A stretch of DNA of 64,000 nucleotides from Pseudomonas vranovensis DSM 16006 (GTDB lineage: Bacteria; Pseudomonadota; Gammaproteobacteria; Pseudomonadales; Pseudomonadaceae): the NCBI RefSeq assembly GCF_000425805.1, contig NZ_AUED01000021.1, positions 62,001-126,000 on the forward strand, in the 5' to 3' direction. Position 1 is the first letter of the stretch; each line of letters starts with the position of its first letter. Of the stretch, positions 27,415 to 36,744 are shown piece after piece. The translations under genes were made by a program, and so were the position numbers. The notes beneath the pieces are model-generated. The model ran no database searches and had not been told where the DNA came from. It saw nothing but the letters and a program-made list of their open reading frames with translations.

Positions 27415-28620
27415 TCAACCTTTCACACACACTACCTGCCGCAAGGTGTGTACCACCTCCACCAGATCCCGCTGCGCGTGCATCACCGCGTCGATGTCCT
27501 TGTAGGCCATGGGAATCTCGTCAATCACGTCCTTGTCTTTCCGGCACTCGACGTGAGCGGTGGCACGTACCTGATCCTGCAGCGTGAACTGCTGCTTGGC
27601 CTTGGTCCGGCTCATCACGCGCCCCGCCCCGTGGCTGCAGGAACAGAATGACTCGGGGTTGCCCAGACCCCGAACGATGAAGCTTTTCGCCCCCATCGAG
27701 CCTGGAATGATGCCCAACTGCCCTTTTTGCGCTGACACAGCGCCCTTGCGGGTTACCAGGATGTCCTGGCCGAAGTGTCGTTCGCGCTGCACATAGTTGT
27801 GGTGGCAGTTCACCGCTTCGAGGTTGGCGTCGAAAGGTCTGCCCAGCACGTGACGCGCTGCAGCAATAACGGCGTGCATCATCAGGGCGCGGTTCTGGCG
27901 GGCAAAGTCCTGGGCCCATTCGACGGCGTCGACATAGTCGGCAAAATGCCGGCTGCCTTCCTTGAAGTAGGCCAGGTCTTTGTCCGGGAGGTTGGCGATG
28001 TGTTGGCGCATGTCGGCCTGGGCCAGTTCGATGAACAGGTTGCCGATGGCATTGCCCACGCCGCGCGAGCCGCTGTGAAGCATGAACCAGACGCTGTCGG
28101 CTTCATCCAGGCAGACTTCGATGAAGTGGTTGCCGCTGCCCAGGGTACCCAGGTGCTGGCGATTGTTGGTTCGCTCAAGCTTCGGGTAATTGTCGGTGAT
28201 GGCCTTGAAGCGTGTGGCCAGGCCTTGCCAGGCGTGGTCGGCCCGCGCCGGCACGTTGTCCCAGGCGCCCTGGTCGCGGCGACCGAAGGTTTTGCCATGG
28301 GGCACGGCCTGTTCGATGGCGCTGCGCAAACGTTGCAGGTTATCGGGCAAATCGCGGGCATGGAGCGAGGTGCGTGCGGCGATCATGCCGCAGCCGATAT
28401 CCACACCCACGGCCGCCGGAACGATCGCGCCCAGGGTAGGGATCACGCTGCCGATGGTCGAGCCCTTGCCCAAATGTACATCGGGCATCACCGCCAGGTG
28501 CTTGAAGATGAACGGCATTTTGGCAATGTTGAGCAGTTGTTGGCGGGCGTCGGCTTCCACCGGCACACCTTGGGTCCAGAGCTTGATCGGTTTGCCGCCA
28601 GCCACTTCCAGCAGGTTCAT
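27415..28620 (-). CDS. rtcB: RNA-splicing ligase RtcB
   Basis: RtcB ligates RNA 2',3'-cyclic phosphate or 3'-phosphate ends to 5'-OH ends using GTP and Mn2+, in RNA repair. The start at 28620 (MNLLEVAGGKPIKLWTQGV) gives 401 residues, close to E. coli RtcB (408). Metal and guanylate-site segments are visible: GVDIGCGMIAART, LGSGNHFIEVC, HSGSRGVGN, NCHHNYV, GSMGAKSFIVRG and CSHGAGRVMSRTKA with the guanylylated His. A GGGGT purine stretch precedes the start. There is no rtcA or sigma54 activator rtcR beside it, unlike the usual enterobacterial layout. Confidence 0.94.
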   Translation of the reverse strand: MNLLEVAGGKPIKLWTQGVPVEADARQQLLNIAKMPFIFKHLAVMPDVHLGKGSTIGSVIPTLGAIVPAAVGVDIGCGMIAARTSLHARDLPDNLQRLRSAIEQAVPHGKTFGRRDQGAWDNVPARADHAWQGLATRFKAITDNYPKLERTNNRQHLGTLGSGNHFIEVCLDEADSVWFMLHSGSRGVGNAIGNLFIELAQADMRQHIANLPDKDLAYFKEGSRHFADYVDAVEWAQDFARQNRALMMHAVIAAARHVLGRPFDANLEAVNCHHNYVQRERHFGQDILVTRKGAVSAQKGQLGIIPGSMGAKSFIVRGLGNPESFCSCSHGAGRVMSRTKAKQQFTLQDQVRATAHVECRKDKDVIDEIPMAYKDIDAVMHAQRDLVEVVHTLRQVVCVKG

Positions 28621-28945
28621 GTCATACCCCTGGGCGGGTCCCCAGGACGGGCTCGCCAACTCGGTTGAACGGATTGCGTTGCAGAAAATTTACAGTACAA
28701 CAGACTGCGTCTAAGGTGTATTCAGAGGTCCGAATCGCGGCTGGCATTTTGCCAGTCGGCACATGCTGAGCGGGTGCCTTCCGGCATCTGGATTTGCCTC
28801 TTTTCGAGGGCCGGGGAGACGACTCCATGGGGCGCCGCAAGCCAACCCGGAGTCGTCCCCGCCTCTCCTTTTCCCCTGTCGATTTGCTCCCCCCGCCCTG
28901 CTCTGCTAGTGTCGCGCCGTTTATACCGCCACCGAGACAGCCGCC
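28621..28945. other. 325-base gene-free region with hairpins between divergent rtcB and xseB
   Basis: No gene is supported here. It contains a perfect short inverted repeat CTGGCATTTTGCCAG (28741-28755), a small CCTC/GAGG hairpin (about 28797-28809) and a long hairpin at 28813-28860. It must carry the promoters of rtcB (minus) and xseB-ispA (plus). I found no convincing sigma54 or sigma70 pair for either. Confidence 0.5.
28813..28860 (+). other. Strong hairpin upstream of xseB
   Basis: GGGG (28813-28816) plus GACGACTCC (28818-28826) pairs with GGAGTCGTCCCC (28849-28860): a 9-bp perfect stem extended by four GC pairs across a small bulge, with a 22-base loop. A pyrimidine-rich stretch (CCTCTCCTTTTCCCC) follows. 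It could be an attenuator, a leader element or the end of an RNA. Confidence 0.5.
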
Positions 28946-29188
28946 ATGGCCCGAAAAAAAGCCGCTATTGATTTCGAGCAATCCCTCGCCGATCTGCAAA
29001 CCCTGGTCGAGCGCCTGGAGAACGGTGAGCTGTCGCTGGAAGACTCGCTGGCCGCGTTCGAGCAAGGCATCAGCCTGACCCGCGATTGCCAGAGCGCACT
29101 GGTCCAGGCCGAACAGAAGGTCCAGGTTCTGCTGGAGCGCGATGGCGAACTGGCCGCAGAACCTTTCGATGCGGACCAGACCGAATGA
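28946..29188 (+). CDS. xseB: Exodeoxyribonuclease VII small subunit
   Basis: XseB is the small subunit that, with XseA, degrades single-stranded DNA from both ends. At 80 residues with the family core [35 protein letters not shown], it is full length. Its stop overlaps the ispA start (ATGA at 29185-29188), so translation is coupled. xseA is not in the window, the usual situation in Pseudomonas, where xseB travels with ispA and dxs. Confidence 0.96.
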   Translation: MARKKAAIDFEQSLADLQTLVERLENGELSLEDSLAAFEQGISLTRDCQSALVQAEQKVQVLLERDGELAAEPFDADQTE

Positions 29189-30072
29189 TTACTCACTACC
29201 AGGCCAGCAGCCAGGCCCGCGTCGACGCGGCACTCGAACAGCTGTTCGTGGCGCCCTCGCCCGAGCTCGATCGCCTGTACGCGGCCATGCGCTACAGCGT
29301 CATGAACGGCGGCAAGCGAGTGCGCCCGTTGCTCGCCTATGCCGCCTGCGAAGCCCTTGGAGTCGCACCTGAGCAAGCCAACGGCGCCGCCTGCGCGGTG
29401 GAGCTGATCCACGCTTACTCACTGGTGCATGACGACCTGCCGGCGATGGACGATGACGACCTCCGTCGCGGCCAGCCGACCACCCACAAGGCCTTTGACG
29501 AAGCCTGCGCCATCCTCGCCGGCGACGGCTTGCAAAGCCTGGCCTTCAATGCCCTGCTCGACCCGCAACTGAGCCCGCAGACCGACGCGATCCGCCTGGT
29601 CATGGTCCAGACCCTGGCCCTGGCCGCCGGCCCGGCCGGCATGGTCGGTGGCCAGGCCATCGACCTCGGCTCGGTGGGGCTCAAGCTCGACCAGATCGCC
29701 CTTGAGTTCATGCACCGGCACAAGACCGGTGCCCTGATCGAGGCCAGCGTTCGTCTCGGCGCCCTGGCCAGTGCCCGTGCCGACCAGCTCCAGCTGCAAG
29801 CCCTGCAGACGTACGCCCGGGCTATCGGCCTGGCCTTCCAGGTGCAGGACGATATTCTCGATGTCGAAAGCGATACCGAAACCCTGGGCAAACGCCAGGG
29901 CGCCGATATCGCTCGGGACAAACCGACCTACCCCGCCCTGCTCGGGCTGGATGCCGCCAAGGCCTATGCCCTGGAATTGCGCGACCAGGCTCTGCATGCC
30001 CTGCGGCCATTTGACGCGGCGGCTGAACCGCTGCGCGCGTTGGCGCGGTATATCGTCGAACGCCGTAACTAA
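29185..30072 (+). CDS. ispA: (2E,6E)-farnesyl diphosphate synthase IspA
   Basis: IspA condenses IPP with DMAPP and then GPP to make farnesyl diphosphate, the precursor of quinones and undecaprenyl phosphate. The ATG at 29185 gives 295 residues. Both aspartate-rich motifs are visible: first [16 protein letters not shown], second [19 protein letters not shown]; also [16 protein letters not shown]. The start overlaps xseB by four bases. A REP element then separates it from dxs. Confidence 0.96.
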   Translation: MITHYQASSQARVDAALEQLFVAPSPELDRLYAAMRYSVMNGGKRVRPLLAYAACEALGVAPEQANGAACAVELIHAYSLVHDDLPAMDDDDLRRGQPTTHKAFDEACAILAGDGLQSLAFNALLDPQLSPQTDAIRLVMVQTLALAAGPAGMVGGQAIDLGSVGLKLDQIALEFMHRHKTGALIEASVRLGALASARADQLQLQALQTYARAIGLAFQVQDDILDVESDTETLGKRQGADIARDKPTYPALLGLDAAKAYALELRDQALHALRPFDAAAEPLRALARYIVERRN

Positions 30073-30077
30073 GGACG

Positions 30078-30133
30078 TTCGCGGGGCAAGCCCGCTCCTA
30101 TAGTAAGTGTGGGAGCGGGCTTGCCTCACGAAG
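30078..30133. repeat. REP inverted pair between ispA and dxs
   Basis: Left arm TTCGCGGGGCAAGCCCGCTC (30079-30098) and right arm beginning GGGAGCGGGCTTGC (30111-) form an imperfect palindrome. It lies within the xseB-ispA-dxs gene string and may set relative mRNA stability. Confidence 0.85.
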
Positions 30134-30203
30134 CCCTCAAATGGGCAGCCATTACCGCAATAAGGTAAACTGCCGCCTCTTCACACCTATAACGATTCGC
30201 CTG

Positions 30204-32102
30204 ATGCCCACGACGTTTCAAGAGATCCCCCGCGAACGCCCGGTCACGCCGCTGCTTGACCGTGCCGATACGCCCGCCGGCCTGCGCCGTCTGGCCGAAG
30301 CCGATCTGGAGAGCCTGGCCGACGAACTGCGCCAGGAACTGCTCTATACCGTTGGTCAGACCGGCGGGCATTTCGGTGCCGGCCTGGGCGTCATCGAGCT
30401 GACGATTGCCCTGCACTACGTCTTCGACACCCCGGACGACCGTCTGGTGTGGGACGTCGGCCATCAGGCATATCCGCACAAGATCCTCACCGGTCGCCGC
30501 CAGCGCATGAACACCCTGCGCCAGAAGGACGGCCTGGCCGCCTTCCCGCGCCGCGCCGAAAGCGAGTACGACACCTTTGGCGTCGGCCACTCCAGCACCT
30601 CGATCAGTGCCGCACTGGGCATGGCCATTGCTGCCCGCCTGCAGAACGACCCACGCAAGTCCATCGCCGTGATCGGTGACGGTGCGCTGACCGCGGGCAT
30701 GGCGTTCGAGGCGTTGAACCACGCCCAGGAAGTCGACGCCGACATGCTGGTGATCCTCAACGACAACGACATGTCGATCTCGCGCAATGTCGGTGGCCTG
30801 TCCAACTACCTGGCCAAGATTCTTTCCAGCCGTACCTATTCGAGCATGCGCGAAGGCAGCAAGAAGGTGCTTTCGCGCCTGCCCGGCGCCTGGGAAATTG
30901 CCCGCCGCACCGAAGAGTACGCCAAGGGCATGCTGGTGCCCGGCACACTGTTCGAGGAACTGGGCTGGAACTATATCGGCCCGATCGACGGCCATGACCT
31001 GCCGACCCTGATTACCACCCTGCGCAATATGCGCGACCTCAAGGGGCCGCAGTTCCTGCACGTGGTGACCAAGAAGGGCAAGGGCTTCGCCCCGGCCGAG
31101 GTCGACCCGATCGGCTACCACGCCATCACCAAGCTCGAGCCTGTCGACGCACCCGCCGTCGCACCGAAAAAGGCTGCAGGCCCGAAGTATTCGGCGGTGT
31201 TCGGCCAGTGGCTGTGCGACATGGCGGCAGCGGACGAGCGACTGGTCGGCATCACCCCGGCCATGAAGGAAGGCTCCGACCTGGTGGCCTTCAGCGAACG
31301 CTACCCGGAGCGCTACTTCGATGTCGCCATTGCCGAGCAGCACGCCGTGACCCTGGCAGCGGGCATGGCCTGCGAAGGCGCCAAGCCGGTGGTGGCGATC
31401 TATTCGACCTTCCTGCAACGTGCCTACGATCAACTGATCCATGACGTTGCCGTACAGAACCTGGATGTTCTGTTTGCCATTGACCGCGCCGGCCTGGTCG
31501 GCGAAGACGGCCCGACCCACGCAGGCAGTTTCGATCTGTCGTTCCTGCGCTGCATTCCCGGCATGCTGGTGATGACCCCAAGCGACGAGAACGAACTGCG
31601 CAAGATGCTCAGCACCGGTCACCTGTACAACGGCCCGGCGGCCGTGCGCTACCCGCGCGGCACCGGCCCGAACGCCACCATCGAGGGCAACCTCGAACCG
31701 CTGGAGATCGGCAAGGGTGTAGTGCGCCGCCAGGGCAGCAAGGTTGCCTTGCTGGTCTTCGGTGTACAACTGGCAGAGGCACTGAAAGTGGCCGATGGCC
31801 TGGACGCCACCGTGGTCGACATGCGCTTCGTCAAACCATTGGATGAAGCCCTGGTTCGCGAAATCACCGCCGGCCATGAGCTGCTGGTGACTATTGAAGA
31901 GAACGCCATCATGGGCGGCGCTGGCGCTGCAGTCAGCGAGTTCCTTGCCCGCGAAGCCGTGCTCAAGCCAATGCTGCACCTGGGCCTGCCGGACGTTTAT
32001 GTCGAACATGCAAAGCCTGCACAAATGCTGGCCGAGTGCGGGCTGGACGTTGCCGGTATCGATGCCTCGGTGCGCGAGCGTATGCAACTGCTGGGTCTTT
32101 GA
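30204..32102 (+). CDS. dxs: 1-deoxy-D-xylulose-5-phosphate synthase
   Basis: Dxs condenses pyruvate and glyceraldehyde 3-phosphate with thiamine diphosphate, the first step of the MEP isoprenoid pathway and also of thiamine and pyridoxal synthesis. The ATG at 30204 ([20 protein letters not shown]) gives 632 residues. Cofactor and active-site segments are [79 protein letters not shown] and [14 protein letters not shown]. It ends 5 bases before a perfect REP palindrome and probably shares a transcript with ispA. Confidence 0.97.
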   Translation: MPTTFQEIPRERPVTPLLDRADTPAGLRRLAEADLESLADELRQELLYTVGQTGGHFGAGLGVIELTIALHYVFDTPDDRLVWDVGHQAYPHKILTGRRQRMNTLRQKDGLAAFPRRAESEYDTFGVGHSSTSISAALGMAIAARLQNDPRKSIAVIGDGALTAGMAFEALNHAQEVDADMLVILNDNDMSISRNVGGLSNYLAKILSSRTYSSMREGSKKVLSRLPGAWEIARRTEEYAKGMLVPGTLFEELGWNYIGPIDGHDLPTLITTLRNMRDLKGPQFLHVVTKKGKGFAPAEVDPIGYHAITKLEPVDAPAVAPKKAAGPKYSAVFGQWLCDMAAADERLVGITPAMKEGSDLVAFSERYPERYFDVAIAEQHAVTLAAGMACEGAKPVVAIYSTFLQRAYDQLIHDVAVQNLDVLFAIDRAGLVGEDGPTHAGSFDLSFLRCIPGMLVMTPSDENELRKMLSTGHLYNGPAAVRYPRGTGPNATIEGNLEPLEIGKGVVRRQGSKVALLVFGVQLAEALKVADGLDATVVDMRFVKPLDEALVREITAGHELLVTIEENAIMGGAGAAVSEFLAREAVLKPMLHLGLPDVYVEHAKPAQMLAECGLDVAGIDASVRERMQLLGL

Positions 32103-32107
32103 GAACT

Positions 32108-32155
32108 GATCGCGGGGCAAGCCCGCTCCTACAGGAGCGGGCTTGCCCCGCGATC
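32108..32155. repeat. REP palindrome with 23-bp perfect arms
   Basis: Arms 32108-32130 and 32133-32155 are exact reverse complements with only two bases between (core ATCGCGGGGCAAGCCCGCTC). It fills most of the 67-base gap between dxs and btuB. Confidence 0.92.
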
Positions 32156-32169
32156 GTTTTGGAACTGCC

Positions 32170-34047
32170 ATGAAGCTTCTTCGCCTCACCCTCCTGCTGT
32201 GCCTGCCCACCCCCCTGCTGGCCGAGCCGGTCGACCGCGACAGCGCCCTGAAACTGCCCAACACCCTGATCAGCGCCAACCGCCAGGTCGAGGACCGCAC
32301 GCAAACCAGTGCCGCCAATACCGTCTTCACCCGTGACGACATCGACCGCCTGCAGCCCACCAGCGTCACCGACCTGCTGACACGGGTACCCGGAGTTCAG
32401 GTGGCACCAACGGGCGGTCGCGGCAGCGTGCCGGGCATCTACATCCGTGGCAGCAAGACCGCGCAAAGCCTGGTGCTGGTAGACGGCGTACGCATTGCCA
32501 ACGCCACCTCCGGTGACAGCGGCCTGCAGTTTCTCAACATCGACCAGGTCGAGCGGGTCGAAGTACTGCGTGGTTCTCGCTCGGCAGTCTATGGCAGCGA
32601 TGCGATTGGCGGGGTCATTCAGATCTTCACCCGTCGCAGCGCCCTGCAAGGACTGCAACCTCGCCTGCGCCTGGCCGCCGGCAGCAATCAGAGCTGGGAG
32701 CACAGTCTGGGACTTTCCGGTGGCGATCAGAACACCCGTTTCAACCTCGGTGCCAGCCTTGATGAAAGCGCCGGTATCGACTGGAGCCACACCTCCTATC
32801 CCAGCGATGGCGACCATGACGCCTACCGTAACAAGTCGTTCAACCTGAGCCTGAGCCACAGCTTCAACGACAACGTCGAGGCCGGCCTGAACCTGCTCGA
32901 CAGCCGTGGCCGCAGCGAATACGACAACCCGTATGGCCGCTTCGACGTGGGCACCTTGCAGAGCTTCGGCCAGGCCCCCTATACCGACTACATCGTCAGC
33001 AGCCTGGGCACCTACCTCGGCGCCCAGCTCAACGAGCGCTGGTACTCGCGCCTGGAACTGGGCCACAGCGAGAACCGCGATAAAAAGCGCGACAAACTCA
33101 GCAGCGACGCCAGCGAGTTCAACACCTACCGCGACTCCGCAAGCTGGCAGAACGACCTGACGCTCGATGAGCAGAACAACCTGATGGTCGGTGCCGACTG
33201 GTACCAGGACCGAGTACACGGCAGCACCGATTTTGACGAAGACAGCCGCTGGAACCGGGCAGCCTTCGTCCAGCATCGTTTCAAGGGCGAGTGGTTTTCC
33301 ACGGAACTGGGGTTACGCCGCGACCAGAACCAGCAGTTCGGTGGGCAAAACACCTGGAGCGGCAGCCTGACCCTGCCGCTCAACCCCGACAACGACCTGC
33401 TGGTTTCGTACAGCGAAGGTTTCCGCGCCCCGACCTTCAACGATCTGTACTACCCCCAGTACAGCAATCCGGACCTCAAGCCCGAACGCTCGAAAAGCTA
33501 CGAGTTGCAGTGGCGCAGCCAGCTGACCGAAGAGAGCCGCCTGGAAACCTCGATCTACCGCACCGACCTGCGCGACGCGATCATCTTCGGTGCCGACTCG
33601 ATCCCGCGCAACGTGGCTTCGGCCCGGGTCAATGGCTTTGAAGCGGCTCTGCATCAAACCTGGTTCGGCTGGCAGAGCAACCTGGGCCTGGCGCTGATCG
33701 ATCCCCGTGACCGCGACAACGGCCACACCCTGGCCCGCCGCGCCCGCCGCACCTTGAGCCTGGATCTGGACCGCCAGTTTGACCAGCTCGGCCTGGGCGC
33801 CAGTTGGCAAGCGGTGAGCAGCAGCTTTGACGACGAAGCCAACCGCAACAGAATCGGCGGCTATGCCCTGCTCGGCCTGCGCAGCAGTTGGACACTCAAC
33901 CCGGAGGTCAAGCTGGAGCTCAAGGTCGACAACCTGATGGACAAGGCGTACTCGCGGGCCCTGTATACCTATGAGGGCACGCAATATGGCTACCGCGAAG
34001 AAGGCCGTACCTGGCTGATTGGCGTTACCTGGACGCCGGGGCTGTAG
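32170..34047 (+). CDS. btuB: TonB-dependent vitamin B12 receptor BtuB
   Basis: A 625-residue TonB-dependent outer-membrane receptor. After a Sec signal peptide (MKLLRLTLLLCLPTPLLAEP) comes the TonB-box region and plug domain: LPNTLISANRQVEDR, LLTRVPGVQV, LVLVDGVRIANATSGDS, VERVEVLRGSRSAVYGSDAIGGVI, very close to BtuB. The barrel ends with the aromatic terminus GVTWTPGL. The adjacent convergent gene encodes a cobalamin-binding protein, supporting B12 as ligand. The 67 bases upstream are almost all REP, leaving no room for a cobalamin riboswitch. The stop region overlaps the btuF-like gene's 3' end by 23 bases. Confidence 0.9.
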   Translation: MKLLRLTLLLCLPTPLLAEPVDRDSALKLPNTLISANRQVEDRTQTSAANTVFTRDDIDRLQPTSVTDLLTRVPGVQVAPTGGRGSVPGIYIRGSKTAQSLVLVDGVRIANATSGDSGLQFLNIDQVERVEVLRGSRSAVYGSDAIGGVIQIFTRRSALQGLQPRLRLAAGSNQSWEHSLGLSGGDQNTRFNLGASLDESAGIDWSHTSYPSDGDHDAYRNKSFNLSLSHSFNDNVEAGLNLLDSRGRSEYDNPYGRFDVGTLQSFGQAPYTDYIVSSLGTYLGAQLNERWYSRLELGHSENRDKKRDKLSSDASEFNTYRDSASWQNDLTLDEQNNLMVGADWYQDRVHGSTDFDEDSRWNRAAFVQHRFKGEWFSTELGLRRDQNQQFGGQNTWSGSLTLPLNPDNDLLVSYSEGFRAPTFNDLYYPQYSNPDLKPERSKSYELQWRSQLTEESRLETSIYRTDLRDAIIFGADSIPRNVASARVNGFEAALHQTWFGWQSNLGLALIDPRDRDNGHTLARRARRTLSLDLDRQFDQLGLGASWQAVSSSFDDEANRNRIGGYALLGLRSSWTLNPEVKLELKVDNLMDKAYSRALYTYEGTQYGYREEGRTWLIGVTWTPGL

Positions 34048-34834
34048 TCTCGATCAACCGACACAAACGCGCGGTTGCTTCGATCATTTGCCCGCTGGGT
34101 CGCTCCAGGCCCTTGTCCGGCACTTGCAGCAAGCGTCCGTTGCGCACCGCTTCGACCTGCGGCCAGGCCTTCCAGGCGTCGAGCTGGGCCTGGTCAGGCG
34201 CCAGGATCACCTGGGGATTTTGCAACAGCACGGACTCCAGACTGACCTGTGGTGCTGGCAGCTTGAGCTCGGCGAACACATTGCGCGCGCCGCACACACC
34301 CAGCGCATCGCTGACGATTTGACCACCACCGACGGTGTACAACGGTTTGTCCCAGACCTGATAGAACACCCGCAATGGCTGTTCGCGGTGATAGCGCGCA
34401 CGCAGTGCCTGCAGTTGCTGGCGCAGTTGCTGGGCACGCATTCGGCCTTGCTCCGCCCGCCCCAGGTGCACGCCTATCTGCTCGATCTGCTCGATCAACT
34501 CATCGATGTCATGGGGCGCGGCACTGTAGGTGGCAATGCCAAGGCGTTTGAGTTGATCGCGTTGAGCCGCGGGCACGCTGTCCGGCCACAGCAGTAACAA
34601 ATCGGGTTTGAGGCTGAGCAAGCGCTCCATGTCGATCTGGCCATAACGCCCCACCGACGGGACCGCTGCCAACGCCGGGGGACGATCGCCGCCGTCGAGC
34701 ATGCCTACCAGCAAGTCCGTGGCCTGCAGCTCGACAATGATTTCTGAAAGAGAGGGCGCCAGGCTGACCACCCGCGAAGCTGCCGCCAGCGGAGCCGCCA
34801 GCACCAACAACGCCAGCAGCAGGACGCCACGCAT
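34025..34834 (-). CDS. btuF: Periplasmic cobalamin-binding protein, BtuF-like
   Basis: A 269-residue class III substrate-binding protein with an N-terminal signal peptide ([23 protein letters not shown]). Features: VVSLAPSLSEIIVELQATDLLVGM, YGQIDMERLLSLKPDLLLLWPDS, and LPAPQVSLESVLLQNPQVILAP, typical of the BtuF/FecB domain. It should deliver cobalamin to an inner-membrane BtuCD, which is not in the window. It is the third gene of a tightly overlapping minus-strand set ribA - membrane protein - btuF, and converges with btuB, overlapping its end. Confidence 0.85.
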   Translation of the reverse strand: MRGVLLLALLVLAAPLAAASRVVSLAPSLSEIIVELQATDLLVGMLDGGDRPPALAAVPSVGRYGQIDMERLLSLKPDLLLLWPDSVPAAQRDQLKRLGIATYSAAPHDIDELIEQIEQIGVHLGRAEQGRMRAQQLRQQLQALRARYHREQPLRVFYQVWDKPLYTVGGGQIVSDALGVCGARNVFAELKLPAPQVSLESVLLQNPQVILAPDQAQLDAWKAWPQVEAVRNGRLLQVPDKGLERPSGQMIEATARLCRLIETTAPASR

Positions 34835-35253
34835 CAGCCGAGCTGACGCGGGATACGGTAGAGGTACAGCAGCACCGCGCTGGAAATGACCAGGAGAATC
34901 TGCGGCACAGCTTCCAGGCCGACAAACACCGAGAGGGCCGAAACCCAGGCCGGCAGGCAGGCGAATAGCATGCCCAGGCGCCGCACACGGGCCAGTTCGA
35001 TCCAGGCTGCAGGCTCTTCAGCGCTGTTGAGGGCTTTTTGCGTGGAAATCAGTGACCGCTTGTAGGCACCGAAGCGCGGCAGGCTCAGAAACATCGAAGC
35101 CACACCGGCGATGAACACCGGCATGGCCAGAACCGGAATCAGTGCCTGGATGCCACCGAAAGCCCAGGCAAACACCAGCAGGGGTGCCAGCGCCACGGCC
35201 AGGTACTGCCACCAGGCCAGCGCCAGGCGGCGTTTAACCTGCGCCCGGGTCAC
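34834..35253 (-). CDS. Small membrane protein, unknown function
   Basis: A 139-residue protein with about four hydrophobic segments (near residues 15-32, 38-56, 92-107 and 110-130) and a basic N-terminus ([15 protein letters not shown]). I do not recognise a family. It starts with GTG in a GTGA overlap with the ribA stop and ends in a TGATG overlap with the btuF-like start, so it is translationally coupled to both. Its position beside a B12-binding protein could suggest a role in that uptake, but there is no motif to support it. Confidence 0.8.
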   Translation of the reverse strand: MTRAQVKRRLALAWWQYLAVALAPLLVFAWAFGGIQALIPVLAMPVFIAGVASMFLSLPRFGAYKRSLISTQKALNSAEEPAAWIELARVRRLGMLFACLPAWVSALSVFVGLEAVPQILLVISSAVLLYLYRIPRQLG

Positions 35254-35867
35254 GCCCGACCGACCTCACCCTGGTGCTCGTTGCCCATCATGTGGCCGAG
35301 CTTGCCGGCCTTGGTGGCCAGATAGTGCTTGTTGTGCGGATTATGGCCAGTATGCAGGGGTACACGTTCGGCCACCGGGATCCCCATGCCGGACAGTGCC
35401 TTGACCTTGCGCGGGTTGTTGGTCATCAGCCGCAGCGACTTGACCCCCAGGTGCTCGAGCATCGGCTGGCACATGCCATAGTCGCGCTGGTCGGCAGCGA
35501 AGCCCAGGCGCTCGTTGGCCTCGACGGTATCGGCGCCGCCATCTTGCAGCTCATAGGCACGGATCTTGTTCAACAGGCCGATGCCTCGGCCTTCCTGACG
35601 CAGGTACAGCAGCACGCCACGGCCTTCGCGGGCGATGGCCTGCAGGGCGGCTTCAAGCTGGGAGCCGCAGTCGCAACGCTGGCTGAACAAGGCATCGCCG
35701 GTCAGGCATTCGGAATGCAGACGCCCCAGTACCGGTTGCCCGTCGGCCACATCACCCAGGCTGAGCACAACGTGCTCACGGCCGGTGGCTTCATCGAGAA
35801 AACCGTGCATGGTGAAGGTCGCAAATGGAGTAGGCAGCTTGGAAGCGGCAACAAAGACGACGGGCAC
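35250..35867 (-). CDS. ribA: GTP cyclohydrolase II
   Basis: RibA opens GTP to 2,5-diamino-6-ribosylamino-pyrimidinone phosphate, the first step of riboflavin synthesis. A GTG start at 35867 (with GGAGC upstream) gives the family N-terminus (M/V)[14 protein letters not shown] and 205 residues. The open frame continues upstream but is not family-like. The zinc cysteines are C54, C65 and C67 ([20 protein letters not shown]), and the active-site segments are [11 protein letters not shown] and NERLGF. It is separate from the main rib block (39.3-42.2 kb). This full enzyme complements the degenerate cyclohydrolase half of RibBX. Confidence 0.95.
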   Translation of the reverse strand: MPVVFVAASKLPTPFATFTMHGFLDEATGREHVVLSLGDVADGQPVLGRLHSECLTGDALFSQRCDCGSQLEAALQAIAREGRGVLLYLRQEGRGIGLLNKIRAYELQDGGADTVEANERLGFAADQRDYGMCQPMLEHLGVKSLRLMTNNPRKVKALSGMGIPVAERVPLHTGHNPHNKHYLATKAGKLGHMMGNEHQGEVGRA

Positions 35868-35907
35868 GTTGTGCTCCTGATCAGTAACTTGAAATTTGAT
35901 GTGTGCG

Positions 35908-35913
35908 ATTGTA
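35908..35913 (-). promoter_or_regulatory. Extended -10 element of ribA
   Basis: On the minus strand the sequence reads TGATACAATCG, an extended -10 (TGn-TACAAT), 40 bases before the GTG start. No good -35, consistent with an extended -10 promoter. Confidence 0.45.
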
Positions 35914-35979
35914 TCAGCAGCGCCGCCGTGCTGCTTAGGCTGAATTATTGGCCATTCCGATCCAGAAGTTTGATAACAC

Positions 35980-36732
35980 CTAGCGTGAAGTGCTGGCCTC
36001 GTCGAAGGGATACGGTTGTTGCCAGTGCTTGAAGATTGCCCGCAACTCGCCATTGGCCACCAACTTGCCCATGCGCTGGTCGAACAACGCACGCAACGCC
36101 TCGCCTTTACCAGTGAGCGAAAAGGCCAGGTACAGCGGTAGCTCGACCAGGTGCGTACGGCGAAACACATCGGGCTTGGCCGCCTGGTTGAGCACATAGT
36201 CGACTTCAGTCAGGGCATCGATGTAGAAGTCCACCCGGTCATGTTCAAGCATCGGCAGGATGCCTTCGCGGCGCTGGATTTCACGAAAATGGCCGATGTT
36301 GGGCAAGTAGTTCTGGTAGTCATAACCACGCACCCAGGCCAAGCGATACTGCCCGAGGTTACTCAGGGTGGGCAGCGGTTTACTGGCCAACCCCAGGGCA
36401 TAGATGTGATCGAGGTCGAAGTGCCAGCGCGGGTAGAGGTTGTCTGACTCTTCGTCTTTATAGGAGCCAACCCAGGCATCGGCCTCGCCACGCTTGACCA
36501 GGCCGACCGCACGGCTATAGGGAACGCTCTGGATCTTGACCTTGACACCGACAGGCTCGAATACCTTGCGCAGGACGTCCCAGGCCAGGCCGGAACCATC
36601 GGCGTTGGTGTAGTCGAGCCATTCCTCGCTGACCAGATGGATCTGTGCAGGTGTCGCCGGAAACGGCTCCGCCGCCCGCACCCCGCCTGCCACCAGGACC
36701 AACAGCAACAGCCCCAATCGCCATCCAGTCAT
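35980..36732 (-). CDS. Periplasmic solute-binding protein (SBP_bac_3-like)
   Basis: A 250-residue family-3 extracellular solute-binding protein: signal peptide [20 protein letters not shown], then [29 protein letters not shown] and [21 protein letters not shown], the usual pattern of the amino-acid-binding group. There are no ABC permease or ATPase genes beside it, so it is an orphan binding protein; such proteins also serve as sensors. It lies 12 bases after pgpA on the same strand and may be the last gene of the thiL-pgpA transcript. The ligand is unknown. Confidence 0.82.
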   Translation of the reverse strand: MTGWRLGLLLLVLVAGGVRAAEPFPATPAQIHLVSEEWLDYTNADGSGLAWDVLRKVFEPVGVKVKIQSVPYSRAVGLVKRGEADAWVGSYKDEESDNLYPRWHFDLDHIYALGLASKPLPTLSNLGQYRLAWVRGYDYQNYLPNIGHFREIQRREGILPMLEHDRVDFYIDALTEVDYVLNQAAKPDVFRRTHLVELPLYLAFSLTGKGEALRALFDQRMGKLVANGELRAIFKHWQQPYPFDEASTSR

Positions 36733-36744
36733 CGCCTTACTCCC

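Noticed and set aside
28741..28755. TGGCA in CTGGCATTTTGCCAG as half of a sigma54 promoter for rtcB
   Set aside because: On neither strand is it followed by TTGC at the -12 distance; it is better explained as a symmetric hairpin or operator.
30126..32369. A 747-codon open frame antisense to dxs
   Set aside because: It covers dxs, the REP and the btuB start on the other strand; dxs is unmistakable in sequence and order, so this is a shadow.
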